DNA of 64,000 nt, taken from assembly GCA_965204525.1 (NCBI GenBank), contig OZ241994.1, forward strand, positions 124,001 through 188,000, written 5' to 3'. The notes beneath the pieces are model-generated. The model had not been told where the DNA came from. It made no database searches and saw only the letters and a program-made list of their open reading frames with translations. This document shows, one piece after another, positions 1 through 8,986 of the stretch (position 1 is its first letter; each line of letters begins with the position of its first letter). A program made the position numbers and the translations under genes. Source of the DNA: Bin5 sp965204525. Its GTDB lineage: Bacteria > Chloroflexota > Anaerolineae > Caldilineales > Caldilineaceae.

Positions 1-437
1 ACTTTAACCGCGTCGGTCACCGCCTTCGCGCCTTCGATACGCCGATAGGCCGCGCCGGCTTTGTCATCTGCAACGACCGCTGGAACCCGGATATCGTGCG
101 CGCCCTCGTGTTGGACGGCGCCCGCATCATCCTCATCCCCTCCTACGGCAGCAAGACCAAAGACCAGAATCAAGCTGTACTGGCCAGGGCAAGGGAGAAT
201 GGCGTCCCCATCGTCGAGGCCAACGTCGGCATGAACCTGATAATCAGCAAAGGGGAAATCTGCGCCTACCAGTGGGGCAACGACCAGATCACGCACGGCG
301 TTGTCGAAATCCCCGCTGCCCCCTGCGAGGAAACCGCCCGTCAAGCGGAACAGGACTATCTCGCCGCGCAAACGCCTGAGATGGAGAAACGCTATCAGAG
401 GACGCGCGAGAGGGTAGAACGCCTGACCACCGTCTAG
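1..437 (+). CDS. Carbon-nitrogen hydrolase (nitrilase superfamily), 3' part only
   Basis: The gene runs in from outside the window; its reading frame is open from base 3 to the stop at 435-437. The visible part holds the nucleophile segment G-F-V-I-C-N-D-R-W, in which the Cys is the catalytic residue of nitrilase-type C-N hydrolases. It is followed by G-A-R-I-I-L-I-P-S-Y-G and the usual alpha-beta-beta-alpha continuation, ending in a charged helix. Such enzymes hydrolyse nitriles, amides or N-carbamoyl groups; the substrate cannot be told. An N-acyl-D-amino-acid deacylase-like amidohydrolase follows 48 bases downstream on the same strand, so a joint role in amide catabolism is possible. The internal GTG at 96 is not a likely start because the catalytic Cys lies upstream of it. 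Confidence 0.85.
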   Translation, partial: FNRVGHRLRAFDTPIGRAGFVICNDRWNPDIVRALVLDGARIILIPSYGSKTKDQNQAVLARARENGVPIVEANVGMNLIISKGEICAYQWGNDQITHGVVEIPAAPCEETARQAEQDYLAAQTPEMEKRYQRTRERVERLTTV

Positions 438-485
438 CTCTCTTGGCTTGAACTTAGACTGCCAGGGTCACTGGAGGACATTTCC

Positions 486-2051
486 TTGTACGACATCGTC
501 ATTGCTGGTGGAACCGTCATAGATGGTCGCCGCGCGCCTCGCCGCCGCGGAGATGTGGGCATCAAGGGCGATCGGATCGCTGCCATCGGCCACCTCGCCG
601 GCGCGGATGCTGCTCAGGTAATCGACGCCGCCGGCAGGATCGTCGCGCCCGGCTTCGTCGATGTTCACAATCACTCCGACGGCTGGCTCCTGAGAAAACG
701 GCACCAGGTGAGCAAGACCAGCCAGGGCTTTACCACCGAACTCATCATGGCCGACGGCATTTCCTACGCGCCCGTCAGTCGCCAGACAGCCCATGAATGG
801 CTCTACTACATGCGCGGCCTCAACGCCCTGCGCATGGAAGACTACACCGGCTGGGAGACACTGGCCGATTACATGGCCCTCCTGGACCGCCGCAACGTCC
901 AGAATGTGATCACGCAAATCCCCTACGCCAATGTGCGCACTCTCATCTGCGGCTGGGGTCCCGCACCGGCAGATGACTTACAGTTGAAACTGATTCAGCT
1001 GCAGATTGAACAGGGAATGGAGGAGGGCGCCTGCGGTCTTTCAACCGGACTTGACTACGCAGCCCAGTGCTTCGCCTCCACTGCCGAGCTGGCGGCCGCC
1101 TGCCAGCCCATGGCCGGTGCACAGGCCCCGTACGTCACCCATATGCGCTACAAAATAGGGACACTGGCCGCGCTGAAGGAGGCCGTCGAGATAGGGCGGC
1201 GTGCAGGTGTCCCCGTTCACATCTCCCATCTCAAGGCCGCCAGCGAAGTCGATACCGAAGCCATACTTTCTTACGTCGACCAGGTCGCTGTCCACGAAGT
1301 CGACTTTTCCTTCGACGTCTATCCTTATCTGCCCGGGTCGACTCTGCTCAACTACCTCTTGCCCTACCAGATCTGGCACGACGGCCCCCTGGCCGCGCTT
1401 CCCAAACTGCGCGACCCGGCGATGCGCGCGCAAGTCGGCCGCGGCCTTGAAATCTATGCCTCCAATCTCGATGCAATCAGAATAGCCTGGCTGCCAGGTA
1501 AGGAGAACAGCAGATACTTGGGCAAGACTTTAGCCGAGTATGTTGACGAAGTGGGCAAGTCTCCGGTAGACGCGCTTTGTGATCTCCTGATTGAGGAGAA
1601 CCTGGCCGTGTTGCTCGTCTTCTTTCAGGGCGACGACCGGTTCGTCGAGCCATTCCTCGCCCACAGGTGCTACATGATGGGAACTGACGGCGTCTACCAT
1701 GAAGACGGCGTAATCCACCCTCGCCAGTACGGCTCAGCGGCGCGGCTCTTGGGGCCATGCGTACGCAAAGGACTGTTTTCTCTGGAAGACGCCGTGTGGA
1801 AGCTAAGCGGCGCCCCGGCGGCACGCTTCGGGCTCAAAGATCGGGGCAGGATTGAGGAGGGCGGTTACGCCGATCTGGTGGTCTTTGATCAGGAGGCAAT
1901 CCAGGACCACGCCACCTTCGTCGAACCGCATAGACTGTCTGGCGGCGTCAGCGAAGTTTTCGTCAACGGTGTTCCTGTAATCCGCGGCGGTTCACCCGTG
2001 GAGACGCTGCAGCAGCCACTGCCGGGTCGGGCTCTGTGCTTCAATCAGTAG
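486..2051 (+). CDS. N-acyl-D-amino-acid deacylase-like amidohydrolase
   Basis: This 521-residue protein is a metal-dependent amidohydrolase of the D-aminoacylase/dihydroorotase-like group. The N-terminus has the beta-sandwich start D-I-V-I-A-G-G-T-V-I-D-G, then V-D-V-H-N-H-S-D near residue 60, where the two His are metal ligands. Further His and Asp ligands are in T-H-M-R, H-I-S-H-L-K and M-M-G-T-D-G. The C-terminus returns to the sandwich (Y-A-D-L-V-V-F-D). Family members remove acyl groups from D-amino acids or open cyclic amides; the exact substrate is unknown. The start is TTG at 486, chosen because GGAGG at 473-477 lies eight bases upstream and the N-terminal strand begins there. It probably shares a transcript with the nitrilase-family gene before it. 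Confidence 0.85.
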   Translation: MYDIVIAGGTVIDGRRAPRRRGDVGIKGDRIAAIGHLAGADAAQVIDAAGRIVAPGFVDVHNHSDGWLLRKRHQVSKTSQGFTTELIMADGISYAPVSRQTAHEWLYYMRGLNALRMEDYTGWETLADYMALLDRRNVQNVITQIPYANVRTLICGWGPAPADDLQLKLIQLQIEQGMEEGACGLSTGLDYAAQCFASTAELAAACQPMAGAQAPYVTHMRYKIGTLAALKEAVEIGRRAGVPVHISHLKAASEVDTEAILSYVDQVAVHEVDFSFDVYPYLPGSTLLNYLLPYQIWHDGPLAALPKLRDPAMRAQVGRGLEIYASNLDAIRIAWLPGKENSRYLGKTLAEYVDEVGKSPVDALCDLLIEENLAVLLVFFQGDDRFVEPFLAHRCYMMGTDGVYHEDGVIHPRQYGSAARLLGPCVRKGLFSLEDAVWKLSGAPAARFGLKDRGRIEEGGYADLVVFDQEAIQDHATFVEPHRLSGGVSEVFVNGVPVIRGGSPVETLQQPLPGRALCFNQ

Positions 2052-2062
2052 GTCACTCTTCT

Positions 2063-3556
2063 TCAAGAATGTGCGCCCAGAACATCACCGTCTGAACTAC
2101 TGGCAACCACAGCGCGCCGTCCGGAATCTGCTGGAGTAGAGCCCTGTGCTTCCGGTGTAACGACAGGCACATTTTCCGCATTTGTCGCAGTCACAAACGG
2201 CGCGTAGAGCCATCCGGACTGGCCTTCATAGTCTATCTGCCACCACTCTCCGTCCGAACTCTTCCCGGTGATGGCAAACTCTTCCCCTTCGTTAGCCCCG
2301 CCGATACGATCGTACTCGGTGCCCGGGCCCGCGCGTACGTTCAGGTCGCCGCCGGCCGTTGCTAACGGTTCATCGGGCGTCGTTGGCGCTTCTGTGGTTG
2401 AGTCCTCGGGCGGCCTGCTCTCAGCCTGTGAGTCGCCGACGACAGGCACACCCTCCACATTGGCAGCGGTCACATAGGGGGCATAGATCCATCCGGACTG
2501 TCCGTCGAAGTCAATTTGCCACCACTCGCCGTCCGGACTCTTGCCGGTAATTACGAACGCCTCTCCTGCAGTGGCCCCGCCGGTCCTGTCGTAATCAGTC
2601 CCCGGTCCTGAGCGAATGTTCATGTCGCCAAGGATAGTTACGGTAGCGCTCTCCGTCTCCGCTGTAGCTGTCTCGGTGTCGGAAGCAGGGGCCGGCGTCT
2701 CCGACATTGAACCGCCAACGACGGGCACATTCTCTGCATTCGTAGCGGTCACAAACGGTGCATAAATCCACCCGGTCTCACCACCAAAGTCAATCTGCCA
2801 CCAATCGCCGTCCTCGTTCTTGCCGGTGATGGGGAACGCCTCACCGGCAATGGCCCCGCCAATCCTGTCGTATTCCTCGCCCGGTCCACTTCGAACGTTC
2901 ATATCGCCGCCGACAGTCACGACCGCGTCCAGCGGAGCAGGTACCGCTTCGCTTGTTCCCTCATCCTGATCAGCAGCCTCTGTCACGCCGGGTCCAACGA
3001 CGGGCACTTCTTCCGCATCGGCCGCGACCACAAAGGGCGCATGAATCCATCCTGGTTGGCCCTGAAAGTCAATCCGCCACCAATCCCCCTCCGAATTCTT
3101 GCCTGTGATGGGAAATTCCTCGCCGGCAATCGCTTCGCCGACGACGTCGTAACCGGTTCCAGGACCGCTGCGCACGTTCATTTCCCCTAAAACCGTAACT
3201 GATGCATCGGTGGCTGGCGGCTCCACGGCGGCTGGTGCCGTGTCGGTAACCGCAACCGTGGGAGTTGGCGTGGCCGGTGCAGACTCTGTAAGTGTGGGAG
3301 CAGGGGTATTGGTTGCTGTCGGCGGCTGCGGCGTGAACGTAACAACCGCAGGGAGTGACGTAGGGGTACTTGTCTGCCCTGGCTCTGGCGCCGGCGCCTC
3401 ACCTTCTCGCTGGCCGCACGCACCAAGAATAGCGACACCAAGAATCAGCGCGTACAAAATCAATCCTTGCATGAAGGATCCCTTGACCAGCCTCTTCATC
3501 CATGTAGCTACATGAGTTGCAGTGGCCGGCTGGCTGCTTGGTCGCTGATGGCTCAT
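2063..3556 (-). CDS. Lipoprotein with four tandem SH3b domains
   Basis: This 497-residue protein has a hydrophobic segment ending in L-G-A-C (Cys near residue 47), a good lipobox, then a Pro/Thr/Ala-rich linker and four copies of an SH3b module of about 65 residues. Each copy has the pattern M-N-V-R-S-G-P-G-x-x-Y-D, I-T-G-K, G-(D/E)-W-W-x-I-D and G-W-I-Y-A-P-F-V. The copies start near residues 120, 212, 305 and 397 and are very alike, so they arose by recent tandem duplication. SH3b domains in surface proteins usually bind peptidoglycan or act as spacers. The ATG at 3556 overlaps the stop of the upstream gene (A-T-G-A), which favours this start by translational coupling; Met20 would give a more ordinary lipoprotein signal. 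The function is not known. Confidence 0.8.
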   Translation of the reverse strand: MSHQRPSSQPATATHVATWMKRLVKGSFMQGLILYALILGVAILGACGQREGEAPAPEPGQTSTPTSLPAVVTFTPQPPTATNTPAPTLTESAPATPTPTVAVTDTAPAAVEPPATDASVTVLGEMNVRSGPGTGYDVVGEAIAGEEFPITGKNSEGDWWRIDFQGQPGWIHAPFVVAADAEEVPVVGPGVTEAADQDEGTSEAVPAPLDAVVTVGGDMNVRSGPGEEYDRIGGAIAGEAFPITGKNEDGDWWQIDFGGETGWIYAPFVTATNAENVPVVGGSMSETPAPASDTETATAETESATVTILGDMNIRSGPGTDYDRTGGATAGEAFVITGKSPDGEWWQIDFDGQSGWIYAPYVTAANVEGVPVVGDSQAESRPPEDSTTEAPTTPDEPLATAGGDLNVRAGPGTEYDRIGGANEGEEFAITGKSSDGEWWQIDYEGQSGWLYAPFVTATNAENVPVVTPEAQGSTPADSGRRAVVASSSDGDVLGAHS

Positions 3557-4191
3557 GTATGCTCCTCTCGGTCGGGCGGAGCTGTTCGCGCCGCATGTAC
3601 AATTAAGGCCACTGCCGTAGCCTCAGGGATGCGGCCCGTGTCCAACATCAAGTGATAATGCCGGCAGTTCTTCCAGTCCGCACTGGTGAAAAATCTCTGG
3701 TACCAGTTGCGGCGCTGCTCGTCTGCCAGTCCAATTATACGCTCAGCCGTGCCGATTTCGGCCATACCGCGGCGGCGCTGAATTCGACTGGCCCGAATCT
3801 CCGGCGCCGCGTAGAGGTGTACATGAAGTGCGGTCGGATGGTTTTCGAGAATCAGTTGCGAGCCGCGTCCAATGAAGACCACGCTCCCCCGCTCGGCCAG
3901 GGCGCGGATGGCTTTTGTCATCCCGTCTACATACGTTGCTTGATCCATCGGCCTGTTGCGCCGGTTTGGATCAGCCGAGAATAGCGAACGCATCTCCTGA
4001 CTGACAACACCGGCGCGCGACATCAGCTTCTCCTCGGCCTCGACGATTACCTCCACCTGTACCCCAGCCTGCCGGGCCATCTCCGCAAGCACCTCCTTGT
4101 CGATACAGGTCGCGTCCAATTCATGGCCGACAGCCTCAGCGATGCGAGTGCCTCGCGAGCCCAGTTCACGCGAAATGGTAACGACGGTCAT
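3553..4191 (-). CDS. Cytidylate kinase-like family protein
   Basis: This 212-residue protein starts T-V-V-T-I-S-R-E-L-G-S-R-G, the phosphate-binding loop of the cytidylate-kinase-like (Cytidylate_kin2) group. It has I-D-K-E-V-L near residue 32 and V-F-I-G-R-G-S-Q near residue 107, both usual in that family. The Arg-rich R-A-S-R-I-Q-R-R-R part matches the lid. These proteins are relatives of CMP kinase (a phosphate transfer from ATP), but many have no proven substrate, so canonical cmk activity should not be assumed. The stop overlaps the start of the SH3b lipoprotein gene by four bases, so the two are almost certainly translated together. Confidence 0.8.
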   Translation of the reverse strand: MTVVTISRELGSRGTRIAEAVGHELDATCIDKEVLAEMARQAGVQVEVIVEAEEKLMSRAGVVSQEMRSLFSADPNRRNRPMDQATYVDGMTKAIRALAERGSVVFIGRGSQLILENHPTALHVHLYAAPEIRASRIQRRRGMAEIGTAERIIGLADEQRRNWYQRFFTSADWKNCRHYHLMLDTGRIPEATAVALIVHAARTAPPDREEHT

Positions 4192-4279
4192 ACTTGCCTC
4201 CTCAGTACAGGAAACCTGCCCTCACGCGCCAAAGAACTCTTCTAACACACTTCCTGGGCTTTCGACACAGGGCCAATGA

Positions 4280-5785
4280 CTATAGCTCGATCACTCTCGG
4301 GTCATAGAGCGGTGTGTCTGCAACAACAATGCGGCCATCCGGCATTTGATAGCAGTTGCCGTGCCTGCGAGCGCCCTCCACCAAGGAGTTTCGCCCCAGC
4401 GCCTCTTCATCTTTGCGGTGTTGCCCATCAGCGGCGTCGAAGTCCCATGAACTATCCACCAGAGCCTTCAACTGCCGGCCGGTTGCCATCTCTTCCTCTG
4501 TACCGTTTACCAGTAGATTGCGCTGCTCCAGGGGATCGGCTTCCATGTCAAAAAGCAGGTGTGGCATCATTCCCCGAAAGCGGACAAACTTGTACTTACC
4601 AAGGCGCACAAGCCGGTGCTCGCTCCCTTTTCCCCAGCGCGGGAGCGGATTGTCCACAAAGACAGGCTCTGCCGATGGCTCGGTCCCTGTCGTCACCGCC
4701 TTGGAGAGATCGCGCCCCTCCAGGCCGTCAGGTGCCTCGATGTTCGCCAGCCCGCACAACGTAGGGAACAGGTCCGCCAAACTGACAGGCGTGTCCAGTC
4801 GCGCTCCCGGGATATCTCCACTCCGCTGAGAAGGAGTCTGGACAATCAGCGGCACCCGCGCCGCGGCCTCGTGCCACGAATTCTTCCACCACATGCCGTG
4901 CTCACCCGCCATTTCCCCATGGTCCGTGGTGTACACGATAACCGTGTTCTCCAGCAGACCGCTCCGTTCCAACAAATGGAGAAGATCCCCAAGGATTTCG
5001 TCCAGATAGTCGACGCATGCGAAGTAGGCTGCCCTCGCCTTCATCATCTCCTGCTCTGAGACTTCCTCTGTGCGGAATCCTCTTGCCATGCCAACTGTCA
5101 TGGGGTGAGAGGCAGTGTCTCCTGTACGTCCTACCTTGGGCGGAGTTACTCCTTCAGGCCAGTACTTGTCTAAGAACCTCCTCGGAGCAGTCAGCGGAAA
5201 ATGAGGTCGGCTGAACGACGCGCACAGAAACCAGGGCCTGTCCGGCTCAGCTGCCGTCTGTTCCCGCAAATACGTCACCGTCTCCCGTACGATGACTTGC
5301 TCCTGTAAGGCACTCTCTGGAATCTCCGTAAGTCCGGCGTCGGCGGTACGGCTGCGCATCTCAAAGCCGCCTTCACTCTTTGACAAGGGATCCCTCTGAT
5401 GTCCGGCACCCCCTGTCAAATCGCCATAGGGTCTGCTCGCGAAACCGGCCATCTGGTTGGCGCCTCCCAAGTGCATCTTGCCTACCAGGCAGGTAGCGTA
5501 TCCGGCATCGGCAAATGCGGAGGCAACTGTCGGAATCTCCGGTTTCAGGTAGGATCCATTGGCCCAGCCGCCGCTGGTCATCGGCGAGCGCCCGGTCAAC
5601 AGACAGATGCGGGAGGGTGTACAGAGTGGCGATTGGCAGTAGGCACTGCTGAAAAAGGCCCCGTGTTTCGCCAAACCGTCCAAAACAGGTGTTTGAACCG
5701 GTTCGCCCGTTTGCCCCTCAAGCAGGCTAAGGCAGCGGTAGCTGTGCTCGTCTGAAAAGAGAAAGAGAATGTTCGGTCGCGACAT
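4280..5785 (-). CDS. Sulfatase (arylsulfatase/choline-sulfatase type)
   Basis: A 501-residue alkaline-phosphatase-superfamily sulfatase. It begins R-P-N-I-L-F-L-F-S-D-E-H (metal-binding Asp), and carries C-T-P-S-R at residues 55-59, the signature whose Cys is converted to formylglycine. V-Y-T-T-D-H-G-E supplies the second pair of metal ligands. It hydrolyses a sulfate ester; the substrate is unknown. No signal peptide is visible, so the enzyme is probably cytoplasmic, which fits the choline-sulfatase-like group better than exported polysaccharide sulfatases. A ribosome site (A-A-A-G-G-G) precedes the ATG. No formylglycine-generating enzyme is encoded nearby, so that activity must come from elsewhere in the genome. 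Confidence 0.9.
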   Translation of the reverse strand: MSRPNILFLFSDEHSYRCLSLLEGQTGEPVQTPVLDGLAKHGAFFSSAYCQSPLCTPSRICLLTGRSPMTSGGWANGSYLKPEIPTVASAFADAGYATCLVGKMHLGGANQMAGFASRPYGDLTGGAGHQRDPLSKSEGGFEMRSRTADAGLTEIPESALQEQVIVRETVTYLREQTAAEPDRPWFLCASFSRPHFPLTAPRRFLDKYWPEGVTPPKVGRTGDTASHPMTVGMARGFRTEEVSEQEMMKARAAYFACVDYLDEILGDLLHLLERSGLLENTVIVYTTDHGEMAGEHGMWWKNSWHEAAARVPLIVQTPSQRSGDIPGARLDTPVSLADLFPTLCGLANIEAPDGLEGRDLSKAVTTGTEPSAEPVFVDNPLPRWGKGSEHRLVRLGKYKFVRFRGMMPHLLFDMEADPLEQRNLLVNGTEEEMATGRQLKALVDSSWDFDAADGQHRKDEEALGRNSLVEGARRHGNCYQMPDGRIVVADTPLYDPRVIEL

Positions 5786-5975
5786 GAGTGATATCCCTTT
5801 CGAAAACGCGCGGCAGCGGCCTCCCCTAGAATAAGACTACGGGCCGATGTGCGCAAGTAAGCTTTTCCCGTTCACAACCGCCGCAGGCTCCATTTGAGCG
5901 CAACGCGGAAAGAAATACGGCCTAAGCGTCCCTGTTCGGTTGAAGCTGCGAGACGACTGCGGTAGGATAGTGGAG

Positions 5976-7301
5976 ATGGAGACTATCTGTTTCTCTTCGG
6001 CTACCCAACTGATTCGGGCTATTCACGCACGTGAGCTTTCTGCGCGCGAGGTTGTAGCAGCATTCCAGGCGCAGCTTGAAACAGTTAACGCCCGGCTAAA
6101 CGCCGTAACCGTCGTGGCCGAGGACGCCTTGGATCGGGCCAGACTGGCCGACGAGAAACAAGCTCAAGGTGAGGATCTGGGTCCTCTTCACGGTTTGCCA
6201 TTCACCGTCAAGGACACATTTGAAACGTCTGGTCTGCAGAGCCAGCTTGAGATCCGAATACGCAAGAAACTGGTTGCGCGCAAAGACGCCACGGTCGTTG
6301 ACAGGATGAAGCAAGCCGGAGCAATTCTTCTGGCCAAAACCAACTGCCCGCCATCAGGAAGTGGCGCCGACACGGAAAACGCGATCATCGGTCAGACATG
6401 CAACCCGCACAACGCCAGCCGCTCACCAGGCGGCAGCAGCGGCGGCGAAGCAGCTCTCATCGCCGCCGGCGGTTCACCTTTAGGTCTTGGCAGCGATACC
6501 GGTGGCGGCCTGCGGGTTCCAGTTGCTTTCTGCGGAGTTACCGCTCTAAAGCCAACACAGAGCCGCGTTCCCAACTCAGGTGTCTACAACCAACCGGGAG
6601 GACTTACCGATCAGCGCACGCAGATCGGTCCGGTAGCACGCAGCGTCGAGGATCTTCTGCTTGCCTTGAGGACGATTTCCGGTCCCGACTACCTCGACGC
6701 CGGGGTCGTTGCCAAACCACTGTACGACCCTGGTCAGTTGCCTCTGCGTGACCTGACAGTCGCTTCCTTTGCCTACGACCCAGCCTCCCTTGTTACCTCC
6801 TCGGTGGCAAATGCTGTGGGTGCGTCAGGGCAGGCTCTGGCCCGCGCCGGCGTCCAAGTCGTGGAAAACCGTCCACTCGACCTGGTAGGAGGCGCCCGGG
6901 ATCTCGACCAGGGCTGGCGACGAATGGCGGGGACCCGCGGTCAGGACGTTGTTGAGCTGCTCCACGCCTGGGACCAGTTTCGCACCAACCTGCTCCAATT
7001 CATCCGTTACTACGATGCCATCCTCTGTCCCGCCGTTCACCACACCGCTCCCGCAATCGGCGCTCGCGACAACCAGCGCTTCGACTATACAGTCCCTTTC
7101 AATCTGACCGGCTATCCCGCCGCCGTCGTTCCTGTTGCCGTAGATGATGAAGGCCTCCCCGTCGCCGTGCAGATCGTCTCCCATCCCTGGCGTGAGGACA
7201 TCGTATTGGCGCTGGCAGCGACTCTGGAGGAGGAGTTTCAGGGCTGGCAAGACGAACTGGACAGTGGCATGAAACCGCATCGCCTGTCAGGCGTAAAGTA
7301 A
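5976..7301 (+). CDS. Amidase signature family amidase
   Basis: This 441-residue protein has the complete amidase-signature Ser-cisSer-Lys triad. The Lys is in L-P-F-T-V-K-D, the cis-Ser in S-P-G-G-S-S-G-G-E-A-A and the nucleophilic Ser in G-L-G-S-D-T-G-G-G. It hydrolyses an amide, but family sequence does not reveal which. GatA is unlikely because no gatB or gatC lies near. The frame stays open upstream to a TTG at 5940, but ATG 5976 has G-G-T-A-G-G-A eight bases before it and starts at the usual N-terminal helix, so I chose it. The small charged-protein gene follows 29 bases later and may be cotranscribed. Confidence 0.88.
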   Translation: METICFSSATQLIRAIHARELSAREVVAAFQAQLETVNARLNAVTVVAEDALDRARLADEKQAQGEDLGPLHGLPFTVKDTFETSGLQSQLEIRIRKKLVARKDATVVDRMKQAGAILLAKTNCPPSGSGADTENAIIGQTCNPHNASRSPGGSSGGEAALIAAGGSPLGLGSDTGGGLRVPVAFCGVTALKPTQSRVPNSGVYNQPGGLTDQRTQIGPVARSVEDLLLALRTISGPDYLDAGVVAKPLYDPGQLPLRDLTVASFAYDPASLVTSSVANAVGASGQALARAGVQVVENRPLDLVGGARDLDQGWRRMAGTRGQDVVELLHAWDQFRTNLLQFIRYYDAILCPAVHHTAPAIGARDNQRFDYTVPFNLTGYPAAVVPVAVDDEGLPVAVQIVSHPWREDIVLALAATLEEEFQGWQDELDSGMKPHRLSGVK

Positions 7302-7330
7302 GTACAGGGAACCATATCAGGGAGGCAAAG

Positions 7331-7795
7331 ATGGAAGAAGAACGCAAGGAAGAAAGCAAAGAGCATAAAGATGGAGAAGAAGCTGAAAGCTTCAGAAGTG
7401 GCGATGATCTGACTGAAGAGATTCACAAGCTGGTTGAAGCAATGGCCCGCGCCGCACGCAACGTCTGGAGCAGCGAGCAGCGTCTCCAACTGGAGGAAGA
7501 CCTGCGCCGCGGCCTCGGGTCGCTCGTCGGGAGCCTGGAAGAGGCACTCGAGCGATTCAGCCGGAGTGAACAGGGCCAGGACATTCAGGAACAGGCGACC
7601 AGAGTGGCCAACCGGGTTCGCGAGAGCGAGCTCGCCGCTGAACTGAAGGAGGGACTAACCGTCGGCCTGAGGTCCGCCGCCGACGAAGTCCGGAAATTCG
7701 CCGACAGCTTCGAAGAGCAACAGGAGCAGTCTGGCGCCGCTCAGGACATCCCCGTGGAATCGGACAACGAAGAGAGTTGCGAAGAGAGTACCTGA
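7331..7795 (+). CDS. Small charged helical protein of unknown function
   Basis: I do not recognise this 154-residue protein. It is rich in Glu, Lys and Arg, predicted to be almost wholly helical, and has no Cys pair, membrane segment or signal peptide. Acidic, low-complexity tails stand at both ends and a central part (about residues 25-125) has heptad-like Leu/Ala spacing, such as L-E-E-A-L-E-R-F. That pattern suggests a coiled coil or an amphipathic helix bundle. A good ribosome site (G-G-G-A-G-G) precedes the ATG, and codon use matches its neighbours, so it looks real. It lies 29 bases after the amidase gene; no functional link is evident. Confidence 0.65.
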   Translation: MEEERKEESKEHKDGEEAESFRSGDDLTEEIHKLVEAMARAARNVWSSEQRLQLEEDLRRGLGSLVGSLEEALERFSRSEQGQDIQEQATRVANRVRESELAAELKEGLTVGLRSAADEVRKFADSFEEQQEQSGAAQDIPVESDNEESCEEST

Positions 7796-7837
7796 GAAAA
7801 ACCGATAGGCGGCGCAACCCGGAGGCAGAGACCGCTT

Positions 7838-8986
7838 TCAGGGGAATGTGAAGAGGACCTTGGCCAGCTTCAAGATGCCTTGACTCCAGGGCACCCGGTG
7901 AGATACTCCGCTGCTCCCTTCGAAACTGGCCAGGTTCTCAATGTACCAGATGTAGTTCCGGACGAGTGCGTCCTGGTTGCTGAAGGCCGGGTTCCAGCCG
8001 AGAAGCCGCTGGGCCTTGGCGACATCCACGAATGAGTCGGTCGCTGCCGTTTCATAGACCCACTTGTATAGAGGCGAAATCCCCAGCTTTTCCAGTAAGC
8101 GCAATGTCCAGATGGCCGGCGCGGCCGGCAGTGGAATGATGCGTTTTCCATGTCCCGCGAAGTCGAGAACAGCCTGATAATCCTCTTTCATCGTGGCAAA
8201 CTCGGTCGCGCCGATGTTGAAGGTGTCGTTGACTTTTGAGCTTGGTAGGCTGGCAGCCAGGAAAATCGCAGAACACAGATCCTCCACATCCAGCAGCTGA
8301 TAGCGATTTCTCCCACTGCCCAGCATGGGGAAGTTTTTTCCGTCTTTTGCCCAATCGTAGAACAGAGCAAAGACACCAAGCCGCTCCGGCCCGACAAACG
8401 ATTTGGGGCGAATGATGGGAACACACATTCCCTTGTCTCTGAACTCTTGGCAAATCTCTTCGGCCTCGATCTTGGCCTTGCCGTATGGGCCTACCCCGTG
8501 CAGCCGGTCGTCTTCCTTCAGAGGATGGTGATCCGGGATGCCGTAGACGGCCGTGGACGATATGTGGATCATCCGGTTGATCCCCGATCGGTAAGCCGCT
8601 TCCAGGACGTTGCGGATACCTTCAACATCGGTGGAATAGATCTCCTCTGCACTGTAAAGTGGAAGTGCCGCCGCAGCGTGAACCACCAGGTCCACGCCTT
8701 CCATCGACGCGCGGACTGATTCGACGTCGCGGATGTCCCCGTCAAAAACCTTGACCGAGTCCCTCTCCGGATAATCGAAAGGCGCAATGTCGAGCGAAAC
8801 GACTTGGATCCGCCGCTCAAGAAAGTAGCGGACGAGATTGATGCCAAGAAAGCCCGCGCCGCCTGTTATCAGGCAACTGCTTACGTCTCTCTGGCCGTCA
8901 GAGTCTTCCCCTTCAGGAATGCCATCATGTCGAAGAGGAGGAGCAGGCGTCGAACTGGTTCCTACTTGGCGCGGGGTTCGATTCAT
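7838..8986 (-). CDS. NAD-dependent epimerase/dehydratase (extended SDR)
   Basis: The 382-residue product has the extended-SDR Rossmann motif L-I-T-G-G-A-G-F-L-G, then D-G-D-I-R-D, the H-A-A-A-A-L-P-L loop, a Ser/Thr-rich strand and the catalytic Y-G-K-A-K. This is the UDP-glucose-4-epimerase-like group, acting on sugar nucleotides or sterol-like substrates. The C-terminal R-L-L-G-W-N-P is also typical. A longer frame reaches 9073, but ATG 8986 overlaps the stop of the upstream Nudix gene as T-G-A-T-G, so it is the likely start by coupling. About 40 Pro/Ser-rich residues precede the Rossmann fold, which is longer than usual. The substrate cannot be fixed from sequence. Confidence 0.85.
   Translation of the reverse strand: MNRTPRQVGTSSTPAPPLRHDGIPEGEDSDGQRDVSSCLITGGAGFLGINLVRYFLERRIQVVSLDIAPFDYPERDSVKVFDGDIRDVESVRASMEGVDLVVHAAAALPLYSAEEIYSTDVEGIRNVLEAAYRSGINRMIHISSTAVYGIPDHHPLKEDDRLHGVGPYGKAKIEAEEICQEFRDKGMCVPIIRPKSFVGPERLGVFALFYDWAKDGKNFPMLGSGRNRYQLLDVEDLCSAIFLAASLPSSKVNDTFNIGATEFATMKEDYQAVLDFAGHGKRIIPLPAAPAIWTLRLLEKLGISPLYKWVYETAATDSFVDVAKAQRLLGWNPAFSNQDALVRNYIWYIENLASFEGSSGVSHRVPWSQGILKLAKVLFTFP

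Noticed and set aside
3250..3400. Low-complexity Thr/Pro-rich coding repeats that might look like a CRISPR or minisatellite
   Set aside because: They encode the flexible linker of the SH3b lipoprotein; there are no equal-length spacers.
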